Shown piece by piece: positions 21,618 to 28,358 of a stretch of 33,204 bases of DNA. The DNA is taken from positions 1 to 33,204 of the forward strand of contig JANJTP010000020.1 of assembly GCA_024711025.1 (NCBI GenBank), written 5' to 3'. The notes beneath the pieces are model-generated. The model was not told the DNA's origin and did no database searches. It saw only the letters and a program-made list of their open reading frames with translations. Origin of the DNA: Solirubrobacteraceae bacterium (lineage in GTDB: Bacteria; Actinomycetota; Thermoleophilia; Solirubrobacterales; Solirubrobacteraceae). How positions within the stretch are numbered: the stretch's first letter is position 1; every line of letters starts with the position of its first letter. The position numbers and the translations under genes are program-made.

Positions 21618-21623
21618 ACCCTA
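21618..21623 (-). promoter_or_regulatory. candidate leaderless -10 box (TAGGGT) for the cyclase gene
   Basis: On the minus strand TAGGGT ends six bases before the GTG at 21611. Its TAG overlaps the CTAG that bounds the adjacent 112-bp palindrome, so anything that binds or moves the palindrome would affect this promoter. Confidence 0.45.
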
Positions 21624-21732
21624 GACGAGTGGTTCCACGGGTTCGTGGGTTGTGGCTGCAGTAGCTCAGGTATGGGTGGTGTTTCTGCAGCCACGTTCCC
21701 GTGGCGGGCGGGCCGTGGAACGACTCGTCTAG
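21621..21732. repeat. 112-bp nested palindrome with CTAG ends (MITE-like or regulatory)
   Basis: The outer arms, 21621-21640 and 21713-21732, are 20-bp inverted repeats matching at 19 positions. Inside lies a perfect 10-bp inverted repeat (GTGGCTGCAG 21652-21661 with CTGCAGCCAC 21685-21694). Each half also has its own short hairpin, CCACG-N4-CGTGG at 21635-21648 and 21691-21704; the right one competes with the inner stem. The element starts and ends exactly with CTAG, a tetramer expected to be scarce in such DNA. It fills the gap between the divergent cyclase and TetR genes, so it is not a terminator. It could be a small non-autonomous transposon (104 bp plus a CTAG target duplication) or a symmetric operator/structured leader. 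Confidence 0.7.
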
Positions 21733-21774
21733 ATCAAGCGATTCGCCGGGAGGCGATGCTGCGAGGATGGGCCG

Positions 21775-22425
21775 ATGGCGGATCGCACACGACGCCGGCT
21801 GACTGCCGCGGAGCGGCGCGAGAAGCTGCTCGATGCCGCCGGCGACGTCTTCGCGGCGCGCGGCTATCACGGCGCCTCGCTGGAGGAGATCGCGCAGGCC
21901 GCGGGCGTTTCGAAGGCGCTGATCTACGAGCACTTCGCCTCCAAGCGCGAGCTGCACGGCGAGCTGATCGAGCACCAGGCCGGCGAGATCTTCCGCCGGC
22001 TGCAGGCGAACGCCGAGCGCGACGCGCCGGCCGAGGAGCGCCTGCGCGGGGGACTCGACGGGTTCTTCTCGTTCGTCGAGGAGCACCGCGGCGCCTGGCG
22101 CGCCGTCTTCCGGGACGCCGCCGATCCCGAGGTCGCCGAGCACATCGCGGGCGTTCAGGCGCAGGCCGTGGGCGTCATCGCGGCGCTGCTCGCCGCCGAC
22201 CCGGGGCTGCGCGAGGAGCCCGACGTCGATCCGGCGCAGCGCGCGCTCTACCTCGAGGCCTACGCGCAGCTGCTGTCCGGCGCGATGCAGGCGCTGGCGA
22301 CCTGGTGGCACGAGCACCAGGACGTCCCGCGCGAGGAGATGGTCGATCGGGCCCTCGAGTTCTGCTGGCTCGGGCTACAGCGCCTGTCGGAAGGCGAGCT
22401 GCTCGCGCCGCGCGGCCGGCGGTGA
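21775..22425 (+). CDS. TetR/AcrR family transcriptional regulator
   Basis: A 216-residue TetR-type repressor. The DNA-binding domain (13-59) is ERREKLLDAAGDVFAARGYHGASLEEIAQAAGVSKALIYEHFASKRELHGELI, with recognition helix VSKALIYEHF. The C-terminal part is an all-helical ligand domain that I cannot assign. A GAGGA site lies seven bases before the ATG. It is divergent from the cyclase and reads toward ruvC, 33 bp away, in the same direction; ruvC has only a weak -10 of its own, so read-through into ruvCAB is possible. The 112-bp palindrome upstream is the natural place to look for its operator. Confidence 0.9.
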   Translation: MADRTRRRLTAAERREKLLDAAGDVFAARGYHGASLEEIAQAAGVSKALIYEHFASKRELHGELIEHQAGEIFRRLQANAERDAPAEERLRGGLDGFFSFVEEHRGAWRAVFRDAADPEVAEHIAGVQAQAVGVIAALLAADPGLREEPDVDPAQRALYLEAYAQLLSGAMQALATWWHEHQDVPREEMVDRALEFCWLGLQRLSEGELLAPRGRR

Positions 22426-22458
22426 AGGCGTCCGGTCCGCCGCGCAGAATCCCGAACG

Positions 22459-22971
22459 ATGGTGGTGCTCGGGATCGATCCCGGACTTGCGAACTGTGGC
22501 TTCGGAATCGTGCGCCTCGAGGGCGGCCGGCTGGCCGCGCTCGACGGCGGCGTGCTGGTGACCAAGCCCGGCAGACCGGCCGAGCTGCGCCTCGCGGAGC
22601 TGTTCGACGCGGTCGACGAGCTGCTCGAGCGCCACGCGCCGCAGGCGGTGGCGATGGAGGCCCTCTACTTCGGCCAGAACGCTCGCTCGGCGTTTGCCGT
22701 CGGCCAGGCGCGGGGGGCGGTGCTGACCGCCGCGGGCCGGCGCGGGCTTGCCTGCCACGACTACACGCCGCAGCAGGTCAAGGGCGCGGTCTGCGGCAGC
22801 GGACGGGCCGGCAAGGAGCAGGTGACGAGGATGGTGCAAGCGCTCCTCGCACTGCCGGCACCGCCGACTCCCGACCACGCCGCCGACGCGCTCGCCGTCG
22901 CGATCTGCCATGCCAACCACGCTCCGCTGCGCGCGGAAGCCGAGCGCGCCCACGCGGCGGCGGCACGATGA
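22459..22971 (+). CDS. ruvC: crossover junction endodeoxyribonuclease RuvC
   Basis: A 170-residue Holliday-junction resolvase with an RNase H fold. It cuts junctions held by RuvAB during recombinational repair. Active-site acids are at the usual places: Asp7 (GIDPGL), Glu67 (AMEALYF), Asp139 and Asp143 (PDHAADALA). YTPQQVKGAVCGSGRAGKEQV (102-122) is the conserved basic region. Its stop overlaps the ruvA start as ATGA. A weak -10-like CAGAAT (22445-22450) lies eight bases upstream and no clear ribosome site is present. Confidence 0.97.
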   Translation: MVVLGIDPGLANCGFGIVRLEGGRLAALDGGVLVTKPGRPAELRLAELFDAVDELLERHAPQAVAMEALYFGQNARSAFAVGQARGAVLTAAGRRGLACHDYTPQQVKGAVCGSGRAGKEQVTRMVQALLALPAPPTPDHAADALAVAICHANHAPLRAEAERAHAAAAR

Positions 22972-23552
22972 TCGCGCTCGTCGCCGGCGACGTCGTCGTG
23001 CGCCGCCCCGACCACGTCGTGCTGGAGACGTCCGGCGGCGTCGGCTACAGGCTGGCGGTGTCGGCCGAGACCCTGCGTCAGGTTCCGGCCGTCGGGCGGC
23101 CGGTGTCGCTGCACTCGCACCTCGTCGCCCGCGACGACGCCCTGGCGCTGTACGGGTTCGCGACCGAGGAGGAGCGAGACCTCTTCCTGCTGCTGATCGC
23201 AGTGCAGGGGGTCGGGCCCAAGGTTGCGCTCGCGGTGCTCGGCGCGGGCCCCCCGCGCGAGCTCGTCGGCGCGCTCGCGGCCGGCGACACCGGCCGTCTG
23301 CAGGCGGTGCCCGGCATCGGCCGGCGGATCGCCGAGCGGATCGTCGCCGAGCTGCGCGAGAAGGTCGCGCCGACGATTGACGGCGAGCCGGCGATCGTCG
23401 TCACGCGCGGCGACGACCCGCGACGGATCGCGCGCGACGGCCTGCTCGAGCTCGGTTTCCCGCCGGGCGAGGCCGAGAGCCTGCTCGCGGTCGCCGAGGG
23501 CGAGAGCGCCGAGGAGCTGCTCCAGAGCGCGCTGCGCGCGGCCAGGCGATGA
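22968..23552 (+). CDS. ruvA: Holliday junction branch-migration protein RuvA
   Basis: A 194-residue junction-binding subunit. Domain I (1-62) is the OB fold, starting [32 protein letters not shown]. Domain II has two helix-hairpin-helix motifs, [17 protein letters not shown] and [19 protein letters not shown]. Domain III (about 147-194) is the RuvB-contacting helical bundle, ending [11 protein letters not shown]. The acidic pin region and length are normal. The ATG overlaps the ruvC stop, and its own stop overlaps the ruvB start (ATGA each), so the three proteins should be made together. Confidence 0.97.
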   Translation: MIALVAGDVVVRRPDHVVLETSGGVGYRLAVSAETLRQVPAVGRPVSLHSHLVARDDALALYGFATEEERDLFLLLIAVQGVGPKVALAVLGAGPPRELVGALAAGDTGRLQAVPGIGRRIAERIVAELREKVAPTIDGEPAIVVTRGDDPRRIARDGLLELGFPPGEAESLLAVAEGESAEELLQSALRAARR

Positions 23553-24568
23553 GCGAGGAGCCGCGCATCCACACGCCGGGAGCGCTCGCCGGGGAGGACG
23601 AGCTCGACCTTTCGCTGCGACCGCGCCGCCTGGCCGAGTTCGTCGGGCAGGACTCGCTGCGCGAGCAGCTCTCCGTCTCGCTGGAGGCCGCCACGGCGCG
23701 CGGCGAGCCACTGGACCACGTCCTCCTGGCCGGACCGCCCGGCCTCGGAAAGACCTCGCTCGCGCAGATCGTCGCGGCGGAGCTGGAGGCTCCGTTCGTC
23801 CAGACGGCGGGACCGGCGCTGGAGCGCAAGGGTGACATCGCGGCGCTGCTGACCGCGCTGGAGCCCGGCGCCGTCTTCTTCGTCGACGAGATCCACCGGC
23901 TGAACCGCGCGCTGGAGGAGACGTTCTACCCGGCGATGGAGGATCGCCGGCTGCCGATCACGATCGGCCAGGGCGCCGGTGCGCGCGTCGTCACGCTCGA
24001 GCTGCCGCCATTCACGCTGATCGGGGCCACCACACGGGCCGGGCTGCTGTCGACCCCGCTGCGCGATCGCTTCGGCATCCAGCACCGTCTCGAGCCGTAC
24101 GCACCGGACGACCTGGCGACGATCGTGCGCCGCTCGGCGGAGATCCTCGACGTGCGCCTCGAGGAGGACGGGGCGCACGCGATAGCGGAGCGCAGCCGCG
24201 GCACGCCGCGCGTCGCGAACAGGCTGCTGCGCCGGGTCCGCGACTGGGCCGAGGTCCGCGGCAGCGGCGTCGTCACCGCGCAGGCGGCCGACTCGGCGCT
24301 CGCGCTGCTGGAGGTCGACGAGCTCGGGCTCGACCGGCTCGACCGCGACATCCTGTCCGCGCTCTGCCGGCGGTTCTCGGGCGGCCCGGTCGGCCTCACG
24401 ACGCTCGCCGTGGCGGTCGGGGAGGAGGCGGACACGATCGAGGACGTATACGAGCCCTACCTGCTCCAACAGGGCCTGCTGCGCCGCACGCCGCGTGGTC
24501 GTGCCGCGACCGCCCTCGCCTACGAGCACCTCGGGCTCCAGGCCCCGGAGCCGGCGGGGCTGTGGTGA
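23549..24568 (+). CDS. ruvB: Holliday junction branch-migration ATPase RuvB
   Basis: A 339-residue AAA+ motor that pulls DNA through the RuvA-bound junction. It has an N-terminal [19 protein letters not shown], Walker [11 protein letters not shown] (62-71), Walker [11 protein letters not shown] (109-118), sensor [18 protein letters not shown] with the arginine finger, and a C-terminal winged helix ([43 protein letters not shown]) that binds DNA. The length is normal. It closes the ruvCAB unit; the next gene, 64 bp on, has a -10-like TACCCT of its own. Confidence 0.98.
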   Translation: MSEEPRIHTPGALAGEDELDLSLRPRRLAEFVGQDSLREQLSVSLEAATARGEPLDHVLLAGPPGLGKTSLAQIVAAELEAPFVQTAGPALERKGDIAALLTALEPGAVFFVDEIHRLNRALEETFYPAMEDRRLPITIGQGAGARVVTLELPPFTLIGATTRAGLLSTPLRDRFGIQHRLEPYAPDDLATIVRRSAEILDVRLEEDGAHAIAERSRGTPRVANRLLRRVRDWAEVRGSGVVTAQAADSALALLEVDELGLDRLDRDILSALCRRFSGGPVGLTTLAVAVGEEADTIEDVYEPYLLQQGLLRRTPRGRAATALAYEHLGLQAPEPAGLW

Positions 24569-24632
24569 GCCTCCGCTCGCCCTGCGGCGGCGCGGCCGGC
24601 GCTCACGAAGCCCTACCCTTGCGGCACCGCCC

Positions 24633-25082
24633 ATGGCGCACCACTTCATCTGCCCGAACTGCGGCTCCCGCTCGACCGCGACCGATCGCTCCGCCGGCCT
24701 GCGCGATACGCCGCGAGGCTGCGCGAAGTGCGGCTTCGGCTTCCTCTTCGAGCTGCTGGACGACTACTACCCGGCTCCCGACGCGGCTTTCTTCGCCTGC
24801 GACCAGGAGGGCCGCGTGATCGCCTGCGGACGCGGCGCGTTCGAGCTGACCGGCCTCGACGACGAGCAGGTCATCGGTCGCCCGGTGCGCGACGTGCTCG
24901 GCCTCGCGTTCCAGAACGGCGACGATCCCGTCGCCACCGTGCTGGAGTGGGGGGTGCGCGCGCTCGACCGGCCGGTCGAGGTGCGCGCGGAGGGCGACCT
25001 GCCGGCGCAGGCGACGGCCGACCTCTTCCCGGCCTACGACGCCGACGGCGGCCTGCTGCTCGTCCTCACGCCGGTCAGGTGA
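24633..25082 (+). CDS. zinc-ribbon and PAS-domain protein
   Basis: A 149-residue protein with two parts. Residues 5-35 form a zinc ribbon (CPNC at 7-10, CAKC at 30-33). Residues about 50-145 form a single PAS fold: AAFFACDQEGRVIACGRGAFELTGLDDEQVIGRPVRDVLGL, where the NxxxxxLTG-like turn of PAS domains reads GRGAFELTG. There is no output domain (no kinase, HTH or GGDEF), so it should signal by partner binding through the ribbon. TACCCT (24614-24619) lies 13 bases before the ATG, so the leader would be very short. It ends four bases before secDF and may be co-translated with it. The function is unknown. Confidence 0.8.
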   Translation: MAHHFICPNCGSRSTATDRSAGLRDTPRGCAKCGFGFLFELLDDYYPAPDAAFFACDQEGRVIACGRGAFELTGLDDEQVIGRPVRDVLGLAFQNGDDPVATVLEWGVRALDRPVEVRAEGDLPAQATADLFPAYDADGGLLLVLTPVR

Positions 25083-25086
25083 GCCT

Positions 25087-27966
25087 ATGACCGATCGCCG
25101 CCGCAACATGCTCGTCCTGCTGCTCGTCGCCGGCTTCGTGCTGGCGTCGCTGGCGGTCATCGCGACGAAGTCGACGAAGCTCGGGCTCGACCTCAAGGGC
25201 GGCGTGTCGCTCGTCTACCAGGCCAAGCCGACCAAGCAGACGCAGGTCACGGGAGAGTCGATCGACCGCGCGATCGGCATCATGCGCGAGCGCGTCGACC
25301 GCTTCGGCGTCGGCGAGCCCGCGATCCAGCGCACGGGCGCCGACCAGATCGACGTCTCGCTGCCGGACGTCAAGAACGCCGACCAGGCCGCAGCGCAGGT
25401 CGGCAAGACCGCCCAGCTCTACTTCTACGACTGGGAGCCGAGCGTCCTCGGCCCGGACTGCAAGCCCGATCCGTCGAACGCGGCGATCACGGGCGGCCCG
25501 GCGGCCGGCGGCGCGCAGGGCTCGCTGACGTACTACGACGCGGTGATGCGCGCCTCGCGCTGCCGGCAGACCGACACCGGCAAGGAGACGACCGCCGGCC
25601 AGGTCTTCCTCGTCGACGACAAGGCCAAGACGGTGCTGGCCGGCCCGCAGGAGTCGCGTGCCGACCTCGACCAGGAGGTCGCCGATCGCAAGATCGCGAC
25701 CGGGCCAGACCAGCGCGTCGTCGACGTCAAGTCGGGCACGGTCGTCGTGGCGGCGGAGCGACCGGAGGGCGCCAAGGGCGCCCCGACCCGCTTCTACGTC
25801 CTGAAGGACCAGCCCGCGCTCAGCGGGGTCGACATCAAGAACCCGGAGCAGCGGTTCGACAGCAGCCCGGGCGGCAGCGGCCAGCCCAACGTGACGTTCG
25901 AGTTCACGAGCAAGGGTCGGAAGATCTGGCACGACGTCACGCGCACGATCGCCCAGCGAGGCCAGGAGAGCTTCTTCGGCGGCAGCCCGCAGGAGGCGTT
26001 CCAGCACTTCGCGATCGTGCTGGACAACCAGATCATCTCGACGCCGTACATCGACTTCCAGCGCAATCCCGACGGGATCGACGCGTCGAGCGGCTCCGAG
26101 ATCTCCGGTGGCTTCACCATCAAGTCGGCGCAGAACCTCGCGAATCTGCTGAAGACGGGCGCTCTGCCGGTGAAGCTGGACCTGATCTCGGCGACGTCGG
26201 TGTCGGCGACGCTCGGGCGCCAGGCGCTCAACCAGGGGCTGATCGCGGGCCTCGTCGGGCTGGCGCTCGTCTCGCTGTTCCTGCTGTCCTTCTACCGGAT
26301 GCTCGGCGTGATCGCGGTCGGCGCGCTCGCCGTCTACGCGATCTTCCTCTTCGCGCTCGTCAAGGCGATCCCGATCACGCTGACGCTGCCCGGCATCGCG
26401 GGCCTGATCCTGACGATCGGGGTGGCCGCCGACGCGAACATCGTGATATTCGAGCGCGTCAAGGAGGAGGTGCGCCACGGGCGCTCGATCCCCGTCGCGA
26501 TCGCACAGGGCTACAAGAAGGGCCTGACGGCGATCATCGACGCCAACGTCGTGACCGTCATGGTCGCGTTCATCCTCTTCATGCTCGCGACCGCGGGGGT
26601 CAAGGGCTTCGCCTTCACCCTCGGCGTCGGCACGATCGTCTCGTTCCTGACGGCGGTGCTGCTGACGCAGGCCGTCCTGGGCAGCCTCGGACGCTCGCGG
26701 GTCTTCGGCAGCCGCGCGGCGATCGGCGCGCACTCGAGCCGCGAGCGCTTCCGCTTCGACTACATGGGCAAGTCGAAGTGGTTCTTCTCGCTCTCCGGCG
26801 TGATCCTGCTCGTCGGCGCGATCGCGCTGGGCTCCAACGGCCTCAACCTGGGCATCGACTTCACCTCCGGGACGCGCGTCGTCGCCGAGCTCGGGAAGAC
26901 GACCGACGAGGCGAGCGTGCGCGGCGCCCTGGCTCCGATGGGCCTCGGCGACGCGAAGATCCAGAAGCTCACCGGCAAGGGATTCCACAGCGGCGAGGCC
27001 TTCCAGATCTCCACCGAGGAGCTCTCCGCGGGGCAGCGCCGGCAGGCCGAGGAGCGCCTGAGCAGCGCGTTCAACGGCGGGACGTACAGCTTCGAGACGA
27101 TCGGGCCGACGTTCGGACAGACCGTCGCCAACAGCGCGATAGTCGCGATCATCGCCTCGCTCATCGTGATCAGCAGCTACATAGCGCTGCGGTTCGAGTG
27201 GAAGTACGCGGTGCCCGTGCTCATAGCCGTGCTCCACGACGTGCTGCTGACCGCGGGGATCTTCGCGCTGCTCGGGCTGGAGGTCTCGACCGCCACCGTG
27301 GCGGCGCTGCTCACGATCCTCGGCTACTCGCTCTACGACACGATCATCGTCTTCGACCGGATTCGCGAGAACGTTCCGCGGATGCCGCGCGCCGCCTTCA
27401 CGCAGATCATGAACCGCTCGATGAGCGAGGTCATGATGCGGTCTCTCGCCACCTCCGGCTCGACGCTCCTGCCGGTGCTCGCGCTGCTGTTCTTCGGCGG
27501 CGAGACGCTCAAGGCGTTCGCCTTCGCGCTCGCCGTCGGAATCCTCTCGGGCGCCTACTCGTCGATCTTCATCGCCGGACCGGTGCTGATGCACTGGAAG
27601 GAGGCGGAGCCGATCTGGCGTACCCGCCGCAGGCGCGTCGCATCCGCGAGCGGCGGGCTCGTGCCGGCCTTCGCGACGACCGCGGGCGGATCCGCGACCG
27701 AGGTCGAGCCCGCGGCCCGCGCCCGCTCGCGCCGGCGCCTCACCGAGCCCGAGGAGCCCGGACGCCAGGTGAGCCGTGACGAGTTCGACGAGATGGTCGC
27801 CGACCTGGGGCTCGAGGGCGACTCGCCGCGCTCACGCACGACGATCCCACAGGAGCAGCCCACCGACGGGGGGGCGGATGCCCAGCCCGAGGATCTCGTG
27901 CTCAAGGACGACCCGCGCCGGCCCAAGTCCCACCGCCCGCGTAACCGACGCCACGGGAGGCGCTGA
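25087..27966 (+). CDS. secDF: SecD-SecF fusion, protein translocase accessory subunit
   Basis: A 959-residue membrane protein using the proton gradient to finish Sec-dependent export. The SecD part (1 to about 545) has TM1 (8-27), LGLDLKGGVSL, a large external P1 domain and the TM2-TM6 block (about 380-540) with GVAADANIVIFERVKEEV near 445. The SecF part (about 555-845) has a TM helix at about 563-581, GIDFTSGT near 589, then TIGPTFGQTVANSA and LGYSLYDTIIVFDRIREN near 745. Both Asp-containing proton motifs are intact. The P1 domain has a cysteine-containing insertion (about 115-165) longer than in SecD of Escherichia coli. A charged, probably disordered tail of about 115 residues follows the last TM. 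Many actinobacteria keep secD and secF as two genes; fusion is the unusual state. Confidence 0.95.
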   Translation: MTDRRRNMLVLLLVAGFVLASLAVIATKSTKLGLDLKGGVSLVYQAKPTKQTQVTGESIDRAIGIMRERVDRFGVGEPAIQRTGADQIDVSLPDVKNADQAAAQVGKTAQLYFYDWEPSVLGPDCKPDPSNAAITGGPAAGGAQGSLTYYDAVMRASRCRQTDTGKETTAGQVFLVDDKAKTVLAGPQESRADLDQEVADRKIATGPDQRVVDVKSGTVVVAAERPEGAKGAPTRFYVLKDQPALSGVDIKNPEQRFDSSPGGSGQPNVTFEFTSKGRKIWHDVTRTIAQRGQESFFGGSPQEAFQHFAIVLDNQIISTPYIDFQRNPDGIDASSGSEISGGFTIKSAQNLANLLKTGALPVKLDLISATSVSATLGRQALNQGLIAGLVGLALVSLFLLSFYRMLGVIAVGALAVYAIFLFALVKAIPITLTLPGIAGLILTIGVAADANIVIFERVKEEVRHGRSIPVAIAQGYKKGLTAIIDANVVTVMVAFILFMLATAGVKGFAFTLGVGTIVSFLTAVLLTQAVLGSLGRSRVFGSRAAIGAHSSRERFRFDYMGKSKWFFSLSGVILLVGAIALGSNGLNLGIDFTSGTRVVAELGKTTDEASVRGALAPMGLGDAKIQKLTGKGFHSGEAFQISTEELSAGQRRQAEERLSSAFNGGTYSFETIGPTFGQTVANSAIVAIIASLIVISSYIALRFEWKYAVPVLIAVLHDVLLTAGIFALLGLEVSTATVAALLTILGYSLYDTIIVFDRIRENVPRMPRAAFTQIMNRSMSEVMMRSLATSGSTLLPVLALLFFGGETLKAFAFALAVGILSGAYSSIFIAGPVLMHWKEAEPIWRTRRRRVASASGGLVPAFATTAGGSATEVEPAARARSRRRLTEPEEPGRQVSRDEFDEMVADLGLEGDSPRSRTTIPQEQPTDGGADAQPEDLVLKDDPRRPKSHRPRNRRHGRR

Positions 27967-27969
27967 GCG

Positions 27970-28242
27970 ATGGCCGTGTTCGCCTGGGTGACGATGGGCC
28001 TCGCCTTCTGGCACTTCGCCATCTTCGTCCCTGATCGCTTCTGGGGCGGCATCGTCGGCAGCTTCCTCTTCGCCCTCGTCGGCGGTGTGATCTCGGGGTT
28101 CGTCCTCTCCGGGCTGACCGTCCCGGGGAACGACGATCTCTCGATCCAGCTCGCGTTCGAGGCGCTCCCCGGCACGCTCCTGGCGCTGGCTCTCTGCTAC
28201 TGGCTCGGGGCGCGGCGCGGCAACGTGGCGCTCGAGCTCTGA
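27970..28242 (+). CDS. small integral membrane protein
   Basis: A 90-residue protein with about three hydrophobic helices (3-20, 25-48 and 62-80), the middle one glycine-rich (GGIVGSFLFALVGGVISGFVLSG), ending in a basic LGARRGN turn. I do not recognise a named family with certainty; the glycine-rich GGxxGxxLFALVGG pattern is reminiscent of GlsB/YeaQ-type small membrane proteins. GGGAGG upstream of the ATG is a good ribosome site. It begins four bases after secDF and is surely co-transcribed with it, so a role near the translocase is possible but unproven. Confidence 0.75.
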   Translation: MAVFAWVTMGLAFWHFAIFVPDRFWGGIVGSFLFALVGGVISGFVLSGLTVPGNDDLSIQLAFEALPGTLLALALCYWLGARRGNVALEL

Positions 28243-28255
28243 GCGCGCTCGGCCC

Positions 28256-28287
28256 GCCCCGCGCCGGGGCGAGCCGTGCCGGCACGG
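28256..28287 (+). terminator. hairpins after the secDF unit
   Basis: GCCCCG-CGC-CGGGGC (28256-28270) is a 6-bp stem with a 3-base loop, followed at 28274-28287 by a 14-bp perfect palindrome, CCGTGCCGGCACGG. Both lie just after the small membrane protein. No T tract. Confidence 0.45.
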
Positions 28288-28346
28288 GCCGCCGGCGCTC
28301 CGGCGTCCCGGCTCACCGCGAGCCGCGTTCCGTCGGGCACGACGCC

Positions 28347-28352
28347 TAGGTT
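28347..28352 (+). promoter_or_regulatory. candidate leaderless -10 box (TAGGTT) for recJ
   Basis: TAGGTT ends six bases before the recJ GTG at 28359, with no ribosome site. It also supports choosing this GTG over the one at 28357, which is out of frame. Confidence 0.45.
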
Positions 28353-28358
28353 CCAGGT

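Noticed and set aside
25075-27594. A minus-strand open frame of about 840 codons opposite secDF
   Set aside because: The other strand carries unmistakable SecDF motifs. The antisense product is a charged, repetitive Arg/Asp/Glu chain without a fold.
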